Source of the DNA: Limnoperna fortunei | Lineage: Eukaryota; Mollusca; Bivalvia; Mytilida; Modiolidae | Assembly: GCA_944474755.1 (NCBI GenBank) | Contig: OX104117.1 | Coordinates: 68,687,522-68,751,521 of the forward strand | Length of the DNA stretch: 64,000 nucleotides | Direction: 5' to 3' | In this document: piece by piece, positions 11,728 to 23,627 of the stretch | How the letters are laid out: every line of letters begins with the position of its first letter | Numbering within the stretch: position 1 is the stretch's first letter | The notes under the pieces: generated by a model | What the model was told of the DNA's origin: nothing | Databases searched by the model: none | The model's input: the letters and a program-made list of their open reading frames with translations, nothing else | Translations under genes and position numbers: made by a program

Positions 11728-12122
11728 CAAATCTATTGGCATCAAAAACTGCAATAGGAAAACAGCTATATCTACCGTTTAGTGTGCTTCTGAAAAAATA
11801 TTACTCGCTTTATTACAATCTATCGATATTTTGTTAACTGCTACACTATCTGATTACTTTGGTTAATGACACAATACTTAATATAACAATATCGGTAATG
11901 CCCAAAAAACCTTTTCATGTACAATATTGTAATCGTCTTTTGTTAGGTTGCACGTTCTTGTCGACTTCGATGCTTTTTATTATTATTTTTTATTATTTTA
12001 ATGCACTGACCTCCGTTGTAATGTGTGCACTTAAGTAAGTATTTAAGTAAATATAAATTTTAGGAAATACGGATATTGCCAAAAGTAAGCTATAAGTGTT
12101 TCAAATTATTAATAAAACTGAC
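11728..12122. repeat. Inverted-duplication arm 1 (left member), partner 20215-20590
   Basis: This segment is the reverse complement of 20590-20215: both carry a GCAATAGGAAAACAGCTA-type block, TGTGCTTCTGAAAAAATATT, AACTGCTACACTATC, the CCAAAAAACCTTTTCATGTA block and GGTTGCACGTTC. A third partial copy of its start lies at 19960-20045. With the 13310-13885 / 19215-19805 pair it keeps the same order in inverted orientation. Confidence 0.8.
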
Positions 12123-12212
12123 GCTTTTAAATGGCGTTAACACAAAACTTACTACAATTCTGTATTGTTTTTCTTGATGTTTTTTCTATATTACTATTAT
12201 TAAATAACATAC

Positions 12213-12395
12213 CGAACTATTAGAAATTTGCCTATAATTTCATAGCACAATAGTGTAAAATTTCCGAATAAGGTGGAGGTACTGGACGTGCCATCAATAG
12301 TAAAAACCCACGTTCCCACTTGTATTGGCGAAGATGCCGTATCAGCAAATATATCAAATGTTTTCCCTCTCCAGTCATAAGGATACTTGCAACTC
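12213..12395 (-). CDS. Probable upstream exon of Thr-rich gene copy 1 (CxYPxDWRGK domain)
   Basis: After an acceptor (ATTTGTAG) the minus strand reads QSCKYPYDWRGKTFDIFADT, then QVGTWVFTIDGTSS and LFGNFTLLCYEII, ending at a GTATGT donor. The C-[KR]-[YF]-P-x-x-W-x-G pattern resembles Cys-rich extracellular modules common in invertebrate secreted proteins (the DUF7042-7044 group comes to mind; unverified). A related start is found at 25022. The predicted donor leaves phase 2, whereas the next known exon needs phase 1, so an exon is missing between them, the donor is wrong, or the gene has an indel. Confidence 0.5.
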
Positions 12396-13082
12396 TGAGC
12401 TACAAATGTACAAGAAAATTATAGAGGTAAACAATATTATAACGTTAAATTTAAACAAAAACATCATTTATGGATAAGACAGACTTAATATCTGAAGTGA
12501 ATTAATAACTTCATGATAGGAAAACTTATCATTCCTTAATTTGTGATTTTCCAAGGTCGATTTTAATACACATGTCCATGTAAGGAGTGCTACAATAAAT
12601 GAATTATAGGACGTCATCTATCTCAAAACGTTAAATAAATAAAAATGGGGTAATTATCTTCATTATCTTCCTCCTTTTTGTAAAACACATTAACAAATTC
12701 AGCTTCAAGTAAATACAAAAAACAAATCATCCCAGTCTTTAGTCTTTAGTAAGCTCTCATACAAATTCTTACTATCTGTTAAAATCAGTGTCAATTTTAT
12801 AGTACGAGTCAAATTATTTTAAAGTAAAGTTTTTAACACTGTTACCACTGGTGTAGACTATGCTACATTATAATATATAAAGTATGATTAAAATCTGTTG
12901 ATTTGTCATGCTACTTTCGTCATGACTGATTATAGCTACTATAACAGGCCGCCTTGATCAATATTACGGCACTACAAGCCAGATGAAGCATAGAACGTTA
13001 TCCACAGCTGTTACTAAATATACGTCTACAAATAAAACCCTACACTGTTAGAATTAAATTTTTACACTGTCAAGTCTTTGCT
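12396..13082. other. No gene seen
   Basis: AT-rich DNA upstream of the 12395 exon. The first (signal-peptide) exon of gene copy 1 was sought here and further up, without success. Confidence 0.35.
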
Positions 13083-13192
13083 TACCCTCAGCGGGATTCG
13101 AACTCACACCGTCGTGACACTGTGTCACCAAATCGCCTGTACTATGTCCAGCGGTCTAGACCCCTCGGCCAAATCCGCTATACCGGGGTGAA
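13083..13192 (-). mobile_element. tRNA-like SINE head (second SINE type)
   Basis: On the minus strand an A-box-like TTGGCCGAGGGGTCTA and a B box GAGTTCGAATCCC are spaced as in a long-variable-arm (Leu/Ser-type) tRNA, within GGATTTGGCCGAGG...CCGCTGAGGG. The acceptor ends pair poorly, so I call this a SINE or tRNA pseudogene rather than a working tRNA. The head differs from that of the 5843 SINE. Confidence 0.6.
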
Positions 13193-13309
13193 TCGTAGTC
13201 ATAGACATAGTACATGTGTACTAGCGTGTGACGATGGAATTTTCGTAACCAATACGTATTAATCTGACAGTAATCTTTTACAATATGTTGAATTATTAAA
13301 TCTGAAGTT

Positions 13310-13885
13310 AATTTTAAAATTAAAAAAAATCAATATCTTTCTTGTAAAAGAGCGAGATTTAGAACATTATTTAACAACAATAAGTGTTAAAAAAACTATT
13401 CTTAATTTAAAGTACAATTTAATAGTTGTTATTTGTAGTTAGTATGTCCTGCAATATAAATAAATGAACTTAAAGATTGATTAATTAAACGTTTGCATAA
13501 ATGCCAGCAGGCAATATTTTAAACTTATTGAGGACGAAAACAAGTAATTCAACACACAAAAAGATGGACCAACGGGAACAAAATGTTGACTGCCAATGGA
13601 AAAGTACGGTACGGTAGGGTAGTAATGGAGAATTCATTCTTTTGTAGTAGCTACAAATAGCCTAACCTTATTCCAAATCTACAAGATTGGTCTTCATAGT
13701 GCAATAAGCATGGCACTCTCCAAAATATTACCCTGTCTAGCCAGCGTATACAAAGACAAGCCTTCAACGAGAGGGTCTTTCATATCCGCCACATGGGGAC
13801 GCATCGACAACTCTGTGGGTTAAGCACTCTGAACCTTCCCCGTAAAGTCCCAGTTCAAATATAAGAACGCTGATTCCTTCATAGT
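13310..13885. repeat. Inverted-duplication arm 1 (right member), partner 19215-19805
   Basis: About 570 bp matches the reverse complement of 19805-19215, including TAATTAAACGTTTGCATAAA, CAGCAGGCAATATTTTAAAC, AGATGGACCAACGGGAA and CACATGGGGACGC. Similarity is high but with indels. A short related block (TAGCAGCTACGAGCCTAA...) recurs near 32640, so the sequence is probably a dispersed repeat family as well. Confidence 0.8.
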
Positions 13886-14537
13886 AATCAAAGTCATTCT
13901 TGCAACCCAGTCTTTTCCGTTCCAATCAATTTTCCGTATACAAATTTATTCAAAGTTTAGTAAATGTTGGTTCCCGTCTACAATATAGCAAGCAATTGTC
14001 AAAACTTCTGTTTTCAGCTAAATAGTTTAAGGGATTAAAATCATTCCTTGTCGTAAACTTTAGTTGTTTTTAATCAATTTTCTTTGTCAAGTTTTAGGTA
14101 AGTCAGGTAAAAGGCAGCCTAAGCTGTCACTTTCGTTCAATATCTTCCATAATATGATTACACGATACACGTTGAAAATAATAATATGAATAGTTTTCAA
14201 TTTAATTCATTTGTATTGACACAATTCCTTCTAATATTTGAGGATAAAATTCAAAACGAGTTTACCTAAATAAAGATCTCTAGAAGATCTTACCATTAAA
14301 ATATACTTAAAGCAACACAATTCGAAATGATCTTCGCATGCTAAGTTGCTTTTGCTATGGACAAAGTCTAAAGAAGAAAACTTTAAACAGCTGAGCCACT
14401 TGTTACACAAATCGGATTTCTTCCTGGGATCAGGAATACAAAACGCACTCTTGCCAGAACCTCATTTTTACATTACAACCTTCTACTTTGCACGTCATGT
14501 TGATTATGATTGACCGTTTCACGTTATTATCATACGA
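13886..14537. other. No gene seen
   Basis: AT-rich DNA between the inverted-duplication arm and the hAT-like element. Confidence 0.35.
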
Positions 14538-15152
14538 CAGGGGCGTAGCTGCCTTTACGCAAATACGCAGTTGCGTACTTTCGGAAACAGTAACAAAAAT
14601 TAAAAAGTGACAAAAATGTCTTCATGCAGCGTTAAATTTATACTTTTCAATTCAGATAATATAAACTACAATCCTATAACTCGTCTCCGCATTCATAAAC
14701 ACCATCAATCCGGAAATTGTACTCTTCCGACCGTATAAGTTTGCGTTTTACTTTTTTAAAAGTTTGCATTGCATAAAATTTAAAATGACCTCTTCGTCAA
14801 GGACTGAGTTTCTCGAATCGTCAACACCTTATCCAGACATATTGAAGCTCGACGGCGAGCATCATTCCATCACCGATGATGTCAAATATAAAGTGTTAAC
14901 TTTGAAATGGGAAAACGTTCACCTATTCAATTTTCCAATATATCTACCGTATTTTGTTGAGCCAAAAGTAGATTTGGTTTTCCGTCATGTCATAATCATA
15001 TTTGAAGCTCAGTTAAGGTCTCTCAAAAAGTGGTTCAAAACTGTTCAAAATCGCTAAAATCCGGGAGCTTACGGGGGGCTTCGCCTTGAGCGGCCCCCAG
15101 ACCCCTCGCAGTAATTTTGCGTACATCAAATTTAGGTCCAGCTACGCCCCTG
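14538..15152 (+). mobile_element. hAT-like non-autonomous transposon, 615 bp
   Basis: The ends CAGGGGCGTAGCTG and CAGCTACGCCCCTG are perfect inverted repeats. The CAGGGGCGTAG terminus and the subterminal GGGGGCTTCGCC / GGCCCCCAGACCCC block are typical of animal hAT elements. TACGA flanks both sides; a full 8-bp duplication is not preserved. The interior has one plus-strand ORF (14764-15057, 97 aa, starting MHCIKFKMTSSSRTEF) with no transposase motif. Confidence 0.7.
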
Positions 15153-16239
15153 TACGAAGACTTTTAGGTAGTTGGCTGTCACGAAATTTATAGTGTCGCC
15201 ATCTAGTGACATGATGGCGATCTCAATAAGTTCATTTTTTACACGGTAAATTCAATGTAGAAACTTGAACGTTGAAAATATAATAAAACATCAAGAAGCT
15301 GAAGTGTTTCATTTTATTTGAAGTATAACATATCAAATTTTCATTTTTTCGCGAAGTTTCCCTTTAATTGCTAATTGTATAGATATAAACAAAAGTCGAT
15401 AGTAAAAATAGTTTGATCTCATTTTATTATTTTGATGTTAAAATTTTGGAATATTAGTTAAGAAAACATTGGCGACAGATTTGATTTGACAACTGAAGAA
15501 ACTGCCATGATCCTACATACATCATGCTTTCCATGTTTAAATTTTTTATCAGCCATAATGGCGGATAATGATACTCAAGTTGAATTGGAAAACAAAACTA
15601 CAGTTCATTTTTACACTAAATACAAGTAGAATACACAACTTATTTCTTCTGCAGCAGTTGCCCGCTCCACGTAACTAGACAACATTGAGTGTACTTGTCA
15701 ATACTTTACTAAATCACTACTTGTTAAAAGCCATTATACATAAACGTATTATATTATTCGGACAAATCGCCTTTGTTTTTTTTTTAATTTACTATTGTGA
15801 ACAATAATCCCATTCATGTATGGATAACCCATTCAAAACTCACATTTTTTAATGAGAGTAATAACACAATATCGAAAACCGATGAAAATGTCAAAAAGAC
15901 AATCTACAAATCAAAGTCCGAGAAACCACAAACTCATAACCAACAAGTAAAAATATAGTAACTACAGCAATGGTCTTGTCTTGGTACAGGTATTTAAATA
16001 ATGGTGGGTTTTATAGCATGCCAAACCTCCCGCTTCCATTACTGTAGTATGTGAGTTGGAAAGTTAATTAATATGGATTGCTATTATATATCACTTGTCC
16101 CAAATAGGTGTATCCTGGAATCATCGTAGCACATTCACTGTACACTTAAATCAAAAATTGGAAAAACTGCAACAATGTGTTCAAACGAGGTACATGTAGA
16201 GTATTTTTCGACAAGGAAGTGATATCTATAATAAAACTT
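15153..16239. other. No gene seen
   Basis: AT-rich DNA with no long frames or exon-like signals. Confidence 0.35.
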
Positions 16240-16735
16240 ATTAAAGGAGCGGACGAGTCGTTTTTCTTATAAATAGGTGATGTTTGCAAAAATCAGTATA
16301 CTCGTTGCAAGCTCTTACATACCTGATCAATTGAGAAATATAGAATCCATATGGAGGAAAAGCTGCATAATTGTGAGGAAAATTTATAATTTTGAAATTA
16401 AAATCATCTCGTTTGTCGTAAATTCATGTGCTAAGATGACTGTTGATGTCATATTTGAGGTGTAAGTCTAAAAAATAAGTAGATAAAGTTGCTTCTGTGG
16501 TTTCTTTAATTTTCAGTTCTGAAGGATATATTAACGGAAGCCACTTAGCAAATTGAGGGTAGTTATTTGAAAGGACATCATCAATATCTCTATATGTAAA
16601 ATATAAGGATCTAGCTTCTGCTATCTTCTTGTCTTTAATAAGACGAGGAAGAAATTCAGTTTCATAAGAATACAGGAGCAAATCGGGAAGTGGGGCAGAG
16701 TTATTACACATTGGAATTCCTATTGTTTGCCTAAA
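16240..16735 (-). pseudogene. Reverse-transcriptase relic of a Penelope-like element
   Basis: The minus strand reads RQTIGIPMCNNSAPLPDLLL, LIKDKKIAEARSLYFTYRDI and DDVLSNNYPQFAKWLPLIYP, then YLDLHLKYDI-like and, after a stop, YDKRDDFNFKIINFP and GFYISQLIRYVRAC. The D-D of the RT active site is present (RDIDDVL, normally RYIDDVL). Stops and losses make it dead. The same protein family occurs on the plus strand at 20595-23290. In-frame relatives are common in bivalve genomes, from memory. Confidence 0.75.
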
Positions 16736-19214
16736 GTTACAAAGAATACGAAAAATACAAAATACAAAATATAGTTAATATGCAGAAACAACATAATGAT
16801 AATGTTTAAATATTAGTTCAGTTAATATGTAAATGTCCAAATCTGCATATAATAAATATCAATTATCTTTGTATTTTTAATTACAAGCCTCTTGAATTTA
16901 ATACTTTATTTAAGGTAATTTTGTTTTACATAAAAGTTAATCAACAAAGTGATTTAAATACACAAATAAAGTATATTTACTATATTTTAGTAAACTCTGT
17001 CATTAGTTGAACGTAATTTGATGAGCAATACAATAATGCAATAAGAATATATTAATCGGGTATGTTTAACACTCAAGTCCTGTAAAAATCTAGATAAATG
17101 ACCAAAATAATGAGCAATAAATTAATAATAGCAAATAATATTGACATTGACATACCTTTAGTTCAACTAACATAAATGGCAACAAGTAAAATCAAATAGG
17201 TGTCCATTTATGCTTTCACTTCAAGCAATAAACTTCTTTTGTTACTTACAAACTTTAAAGAAAAGCTAAGCAATGTTGTAAAAACATACGTCAAGCTGTG
17301 ACATTATGAATTCTGAATTATTCATTAATTTTTGTTGATGGAAAACTTTGAAATAACATCAAAGATTAATAACAAGCATACATAAATACATTATTTGATA
17401 ATTTGCTTTGTACAAAGCAATAAAATAAAGGAAAACGAACGAGAAAAAAGATACTTTATACAGTCACAAAGCAAAAAAGTCTAGATAAAAGGAATTATTG
17501 TGAATGTCAGCCTATTTTTTGCAAGACAAATGAAAATTTTCGCGTCTGGTCGAGTTATGTCTACTTTTGTAGATTTAAAATGTGCAAATTTAAAACAATT
17601 GTTTTTTCCCAATCCCCCGAAGTTCAGTGTTTTGAAATTTGACTATCCTTTTAATCTTATAAAGGGTATTTTCCTAAGCGATTTGAAGTATAACCTTAAA
17701 TCTGTCAGTTTTGTAAGTTCTAAATATTTCGGGCAATGACGTTCTCAGTTGACAGGAGACAATTCCACTCTCAATTGCGTAAAATTATCGATAATCTGTT
17801 GTTATACTCTACTACACCCTGCTTAAAGTGACAAAAAATAAATGCCAACTATAGACTGTTTGGAAACGGTTACAAAAATGTTATTATTATCACAAAAAAA
17901 TTAATATAACAAAAATTGAATATACATACCAGGAAATATTACAAGGTAGTTTTTGGGAGCTTCGCCAAAATATTCATGTCATACGTATTTATTCTATGAG
18001 TAAGTATGTGATTATACAAATATATTTGTCGGTTCGTTTCCCTTTTAGTTTATCGTCTGGACATATTTTTCAGAAGGTCCGAATCTCTGTCAAATCAAAA
18101 ATGGATTTATTTGTAACTAATAAATAAAATTAAATACGTATTTTATCAAAATTTGAATAATAAGCGTTTGATACAACTTGCGTTATACGGAAGCTTGTAT
18201 CATCTATATATTGTATTTTTTGTCCGGCGTACTTTTTGACGACATAATGAATTATATAACCAATGATTCTATATGACATCGATGTTTAATCACTTATTAT
18301 TTCCATGAAATGTGACTTCATAATACGTGTGACGTTAGGGAATATTTTTTTATGTCAATCCATTTTATTTTGATTTGCTTTTTATACTTTTAATTTTAAA
18401 TAAACTTACTGTGTATTAAATGAAGGTAAAACTACCTGTATCATGTCTCGACAAATGCATACATTTTGCATCACAACTATAGACTCTACGCTTCTCGTGT
18501 TGATATGACTGTATTGTATCGACGTGATACATATAGTTTTACTTACATATAATGTATGTAATGTGCATGTATTATTAATACTTGCAAACTGTATGACAAA
18601 ATATTGGACTAGGCTATAGTCAGATGGTCCATTCTTTCACTTTTAAAAATGCCAGGCCAACATGCCCTTGAAGTTTTACATGATTATGAGGTACATCTTT
18701 TTTATTAAGAATGTACACAGGTTTGAAGATACAGTGAACTAGTGGAAGCCAATGTAGATGCATAGACTTTTATGCATTATCATCCATCGTTATATGAAAA
18801 ACTTTTCATTGTACTGTCTTCTGATTTCCAGGTTTTAATATGTCAAACTATAGATGTTTCTAAGTTGAGCATATGCAGATGTATAAAACCTTACCGTGGG
18901 ATTCGTTTACTTTACGCATAACAATTCTCTACCTGTGTTTTTTTATGAGATATTCAAAACTGGTTTTCTGAAAATGGTTTAAAATTGAGCCGAACAATAG
19001 ATCCCAGGAGGACACATTACTTTAAAGGCACGGACACGAATGACTCAGTTTAAACACAAACTGTTTGGGCACGGTCATAAAGGAAGGACGAAATCCATGC
19101 CATTAAATCACCACAGATGCCGAAATTACCCTCTTTACGACTTATTAACTTTATGTGATCTATAGTATTAGAGGCAACAGACAGAACGGTTACTGGCCTG
19201 CAAGAATGACATTT
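16736..19214. other. Long AT-rich stretch without a supported gene
   Basis: Short frames (for example plus 17500-17739) have no recognisable motif. No repeat, TIR or exon pattern stood out on reading. Confidence 0.35.
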
Positions 19215-20590
19215 CATTATTATGAAGGAATCATAGTTCTTATATTTGAACTGGGACTTTACGGGGAAGGTTCACAGTGCTTTAGCCACAGAATTGTCCA
19301 GTGCGTCCCCATGTGGCAGATATTTGAAAGACTCTCTTGTTGAACGCTTGTCATTGTATATTCTGGCTATAGAGGGTAATATGTTGGAGAGTGCCATACC
19401 TATTGTACGATGAAGACCAAATCTTGTAGATTTGGAAAAAGTGTAGGATCATGTAGTTACTACAAAAGAATGATTTCTTTATCACTACCCTATCATACCG
19501 TACTTTTCCATTGGCAGTCAACATTTTATTCCCGTTGGTCCATCTTTTTGTGTTGAATTATTGTTAGTAAACTTGTTTTAGTCCTGAATAAGTTTAAAAT
19601 ATTGCCTGCTGGAATTTATGCAAACGTTTAATTAATCAATCTTTAAGTTCATTTATTTATATTGTAGGATATAATAACTGCAAATAACATCTATTACATT
19701 GTACTTTAAATTAGAATAGTCTTTTTAACACTTTTTGTTGTTAAATAATATTCTAAATCTCTCTCTTTATTCAAGAAAGATATTGATTTTTAAATTTTTA
19801 AATTACCTTCAGGTTTAATAATTCAACATATTGTAAATGTATTGCTTGATACCCAGTATATTTTAATTAAGCAATACATGTTGTATATCTTGGAAAAATG
19901 TCAAAATATGCTTTTACGTAAAAAGTATTTTTTGAGGTATTAAGTGACTATAAATATTGTAATAAAGCAAGTAATATTTTTTCAGAAGCACACTTAACTG
20001 TAGATTTATATGCTTTTCTATTGCAGTTTTTGATGCCAATAGATATATTATATGGTTGTCACAATACTTGGGCGTTTGTATATATAAGCAATACATGTTG
20101 AATATCTTGGAAAAATCGCACATTAATGTCAAAATATGGTTTTACGTAAAATCTAATTTTTGAGGTATTAGGTGACGATAAATAAATAAAATATAATCAG
20201 AGTATCTGCCACATGGAGACGCACTGGACAACTCTGTGGGTTAAGCACTATGAACAGTTTTATTAATAATTTGAAACACTTATAGCCTGCTTTTGGCAAT
20301 ATCCGTTTTGCCAAAATTTATATTTACTTAAATACTTGCTTAAAAAAATAATAATAATAATACACATTGTAGTCGACTAGAACGTGCAACCTAATAAAGG
20401 ACGATTACAACATAGTACATGAAAAGGTTTTTTGGGCATTACCTATATTGTTATATTAAGTATTGTGTCATTAACCAAAGTAATCTGATAGTGTAGCAGT
20501 TAACAAAATATTGAAATATTGTAATGAAGCGAGTAATATTTTTTCAGAAGCACACTAAACGGTAGATTTAGCTGTTTTCCTATTGCAGGT
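19215..20590. repeat. Inverted-duplication arm 2, with internal tandem duplication
   Basis: 19215-19805 and 20215-20590 are inverted partners of 13885-13310 and 12122-11728. Between them, 19868-19950 and 20087-20178 are direct copies of each other (GCAATACATGTTG.ATATCTT, TTTTACGTAAAA, TTTTTGAGGTATTA). 19960-20045 duplicates the 20520-20590 segment. Confidence 0.8.
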
Positions 20591-20594
20591 ACAA

Positions 20595-22225
20595 TCACTT
20601 TAATCAACCAGATCATCATCAGTGTATGTTCATGAAAGTATACATCATAGAACAAATTGTTTATCATACTTATAGTCTCTTACGCAGCACACCGTTCCGC
20701 AAACAGAGAGAAGATTTTTAGAATAGATAACTAGGTACTGCAATTCCTTACGGTTGCAATGATAACATCAAAGGTGTTGGTCGTTTTTCCAGTCCATCAT
20801 GCAATGGAGTGAATGTAATGATCCTATTTAACACCAATCCTACAAACAAAAGAAGTCAGTCATTAAATACAAACGTCCAATCACCAAGGAAAATTCAGAG
20901 TGTAAATCTTCCTCCGATAGGTATGATGACCTGCTTTCTCATCTTGTATAACCCTTGGGTTTACATTACATTCGTACCACTCTTTTCTCTATGTTATGTC
21001 TGTCAACGGTTTAAAACTTCTTAGAGATTATGCACTTGAAGTTAGAGGAATAGATCCATTTATATCTAAATATAGATTCAATAGCACCATTTGCGAAATA
21101 GCGTCTTGCAGTCTTTTCAAACCTGTGCGGACAGAGCATTTCCTTCATGTTAATAGAACATTCTTTCACACGAAATTCAGAAATAAAGAAATTAATGCAG
21201 TTAACATCAGCAATATTCTTAAAAGAAAAAAAGAGAAAGATCATATCCCTTCATATTTCAGAAATCAATCTATTCCTATCGTGTTTTATTAATACATCAA
21301 CAATACTGCCGTAAAATTTTCAATTGAAAAAAAAAAGTATTGCAGGACCTAGACATTGAAACATACCTTAAGCAACCTACTAAATGCACGTGTTCTCATT
21401 CTCCTTTCATATACAATCCCTATGGTCAGGGCATGTCTGAACATCATTGACCACGAAAATCTCGGAAACATTATTTCTTGTGGTCCAAAGTTTAGAGAAC
21501 ATAAACCAGTAGCCTAAAATTTAAATTTCACAACTATTATGGATTCAGTCAAAGAGTATGCCAGAAAATGGATTGAGAGAAAGGGAACAAGACCCAGAAC
21601 TATATCCATTGTATAACGAGGTAAGGTCTTTGGTACAACGTCGAATTATGAATCTTAGACATTGCATTAATGATCAACCTAATCCGTATTCAAAGATGAT
21701 GATGCTATAATGTACCTCAATTCCCTCTATGACAAATATGTTGTCCCTGCAGACAAGGCTAAAACAGTGTGTTTGTATATAAGTCACATTACTATGATTG
21801 CCCCTTTAAAGACATTTGACAAAGATGAAATCCTGGCTAACCATCAGTTCTTCGTTACTTCTTTAAATATTAATTACGACAAAGAGTCTGAAGACATACC
21901 ATATTTGTATTGGATTGCAAAATTACATTAAAATCCTTACAAGGAAAGATACATAGCAGGTTATCTATATGCTCTACCAGAGAGTTGTCAAAACTGTTAA
22001 CTAAGACATTGTCTGCAGTGAAAGAACAACAAACATACCGTGAAATTGGCTATTCGCGAAGTAATATTGATCATATGTGATTTCTTTAAAATTTAAAAGT
22101 ACTTTTGGAAAATTTAAAATCAAGATCGATAACTAAAATTTTATTTGTTAGAACTTGTGATTTTTCAACTCTTTTTACAAGCTTGCCGCACAAAAAACTG
22201 AAATCCCGTTGGAAGAAAATCATAC
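20595..22225 (+). pseudogene. Penelope-like element relic: N-terminal region and start of RT
   Basis: Across all three plus frames, decayed blocks appear in order: HFNQPDHHQC and STPFRKQRED (an H-F...P-x-H segment like the end of a GIY-YIG nuclease), KGVG...SPSCNGVNV, a Leu/His block near 20950, FKPVRTEHFLHVNRTFF (21116-), INAVNISNILKRK, IPSYFRNQSIPIV, YDKYVVPADKA (21727-), EDIPYLYWIAKLH, NPYKERYIAG and an LSAVKEQQTYREI block. Placing the H-x-H block before the RT suggests a permuted (N-terminal GIY-YIG) Penelope clade such as Naiad; this is inference. Many stops. Confidence 0.6.
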
Positions 22226-22302
22226 ATCAAACCCTTCGCTTCCACATACTATGTATAGTATAGTATGTCTTCAAATATGTACGATTTTTCTACCAAAGAA
22301 CT

Positions 22303-23125
22303 ACAGTAAAACCTTTTAAAATCGGCCCCTTAATAAACCGGTTCCCTGTCGATCCCGGTCAAAAATTTAGGTCCCATTTTTCCCCTTAAAGTCCTTCGTT
22401 AATTTAACCTGTATAAACCGGACCTCGTGTATTCCGAATTACAACCCTAATGTCCAGTCCCAATACACATTTTTCAATTAAAATTTACCTGTTTAAACCG
22501 AATAATTTACATGACCAGATATTTTTATTGTATTAATTGATAGCTATTCAAACAAGGTAATTTACATGGATTATGAGGTCTCCTTGAGGGCGTATTTAAT
22601 TAATGAATCAAAGCGTACAAAAAAGGTGAATTGTTTTCAAAACAATTTTTTTTAAAGTTAATCGTATTAATGAACCAATGTATAAGATACATGTGAATCG
22701 TTTTCAAAACTAATAATTTCAAAAGTAAAAATGGAAAGCACACAAAAGAGCGAAAATTTGACGATGATGCAACACTACGTCGCCAAAACGTAAAGAATTA
22801 AGTCTAAGGATATGCTACGACACATAGCATAAATGATAAACTTTGCAAACAGTCAAGATTATCGTTGCCTGGATTGCTTATGCAATCACGAACAGAGGAC
22901 ACTATCGTGCGAAGAAAAATGGAGAAAGACACAGAACCCTTGACAAGTATTTTGCGGTAAACTATTGCGAAATTATTACTCGCGTAAAATATCAATAAAA
23001 TATCAGTGTGTAATATAACTTTTATTAAATTTCTTTCATGTATTCCGTGCATATAAAACGAGTGTGCATCAAAGGAAAATTATGCTACAGCGAAGAACAG
23101 GTTTAAAGTATGCTAGATTTTGTAA
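22303..23125. mobile_element. Probable insertion splitting the RT relic (pogo/Tigger-like?)
   Basis: The RT relic breaks at about 22225-22300 and resumes at 23127. The intervening DNA begins with CAGTAAAACCTTTTAAAATC and carries repeated AAACCGG blocks (TAAACCGGTTCC, TATAAACCGGACC), reminiscent of pogo/Tigger-type ends. No matching inverted end or transposase could be confirmed, so the class is a guess. Confidence 0.3.
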
Positions 23126-23126
23126 C

Positions 23127-23290
23127 TTTTGAATAATTTTCAACAGACAATCGGAATTCAAATGGGTACAAACTGTGTCCCACTTCTTGCCAATTTGTTC
23201 CTGTATTTTTATGAAACTGAATTTTTTCGACGTCTTATTAAAGACAAGAAGACAGGAGAAGCTAGGTCCTATAATTTTACATATATTGTT
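23127..23290 (+). pseudogene. Penelope-like RT relic, continuation
   Basis: NFQQTIGIQMGTNCVPLLAN, LFLYFYETEFF and LIKDKKTGEARSYNFTYI read in one frame. This is the RT segment just before the catalytic Asp-Asp, and it ends before that motif. It is the same family as 16240-16735 and probably the same insertion as 20595-22225. Confidence 0.7.
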
Positions 23291-23294
23291 CTCT

Positions 23295-23627
23295 TCAGTC
23301 AACAAGATTTATTATTGGACCGACTTTTGCTATAATGACCTCCTTTGTAATGTCGTTTACCATGATATTTTTATGCCGAGGTTTCTTTGTGGTCGTCGGC
23401 ACATCTGGTGTAATAGTTTGTGACAAGGTGGTTGGAGGCATGGTGGTAGGTTGTACTGTTGTAGGCGTTAATGTGGTTGGAGGTATGGTTTTAGGTTGTA
23501 CTGTTGTAGGAGTTAAATGTGGTTGGTGCATCACATGTCCCGTTGTACAAAGCCCCGTTATCTAAACACATATTTGAGTTGTTACATCCCAACGGACTTG
23601 CACAAGCTGGTAATGGTGCAATCGGTG
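23295..23627 (-). pseudogene. Last exon of Thr-rich gene copy 2, frameshifted
   Basis: After an acceptor (CACTATAG) in phase 1 the minus strand reads PIAPLPACASPLGCNNSNMC and LDNGALYNGTCDAPTT. It aligns residue for residue with the copy-1 exon (APLPDCYSPSECSNQNRC, DNGSLEIGSCDATT). The repeat part (LTPTTVQPTTMPPTT) is in another frame, so a one-base indel separates the Cys module from the Thr/Pro tail. It could still be an allele, a sequencing error or a rescue by splicing, but with the second lesion at 25 kb it looks like a decayed copy. Confidence 0.6.

Noticed and set aside
13083..13192. Possible Leu/Ser tRNA gene on the minus strand
   Set aside because: Acceptor stem poorly paired and no terminator context; better explained as a SINE or tRNA pseudogene.
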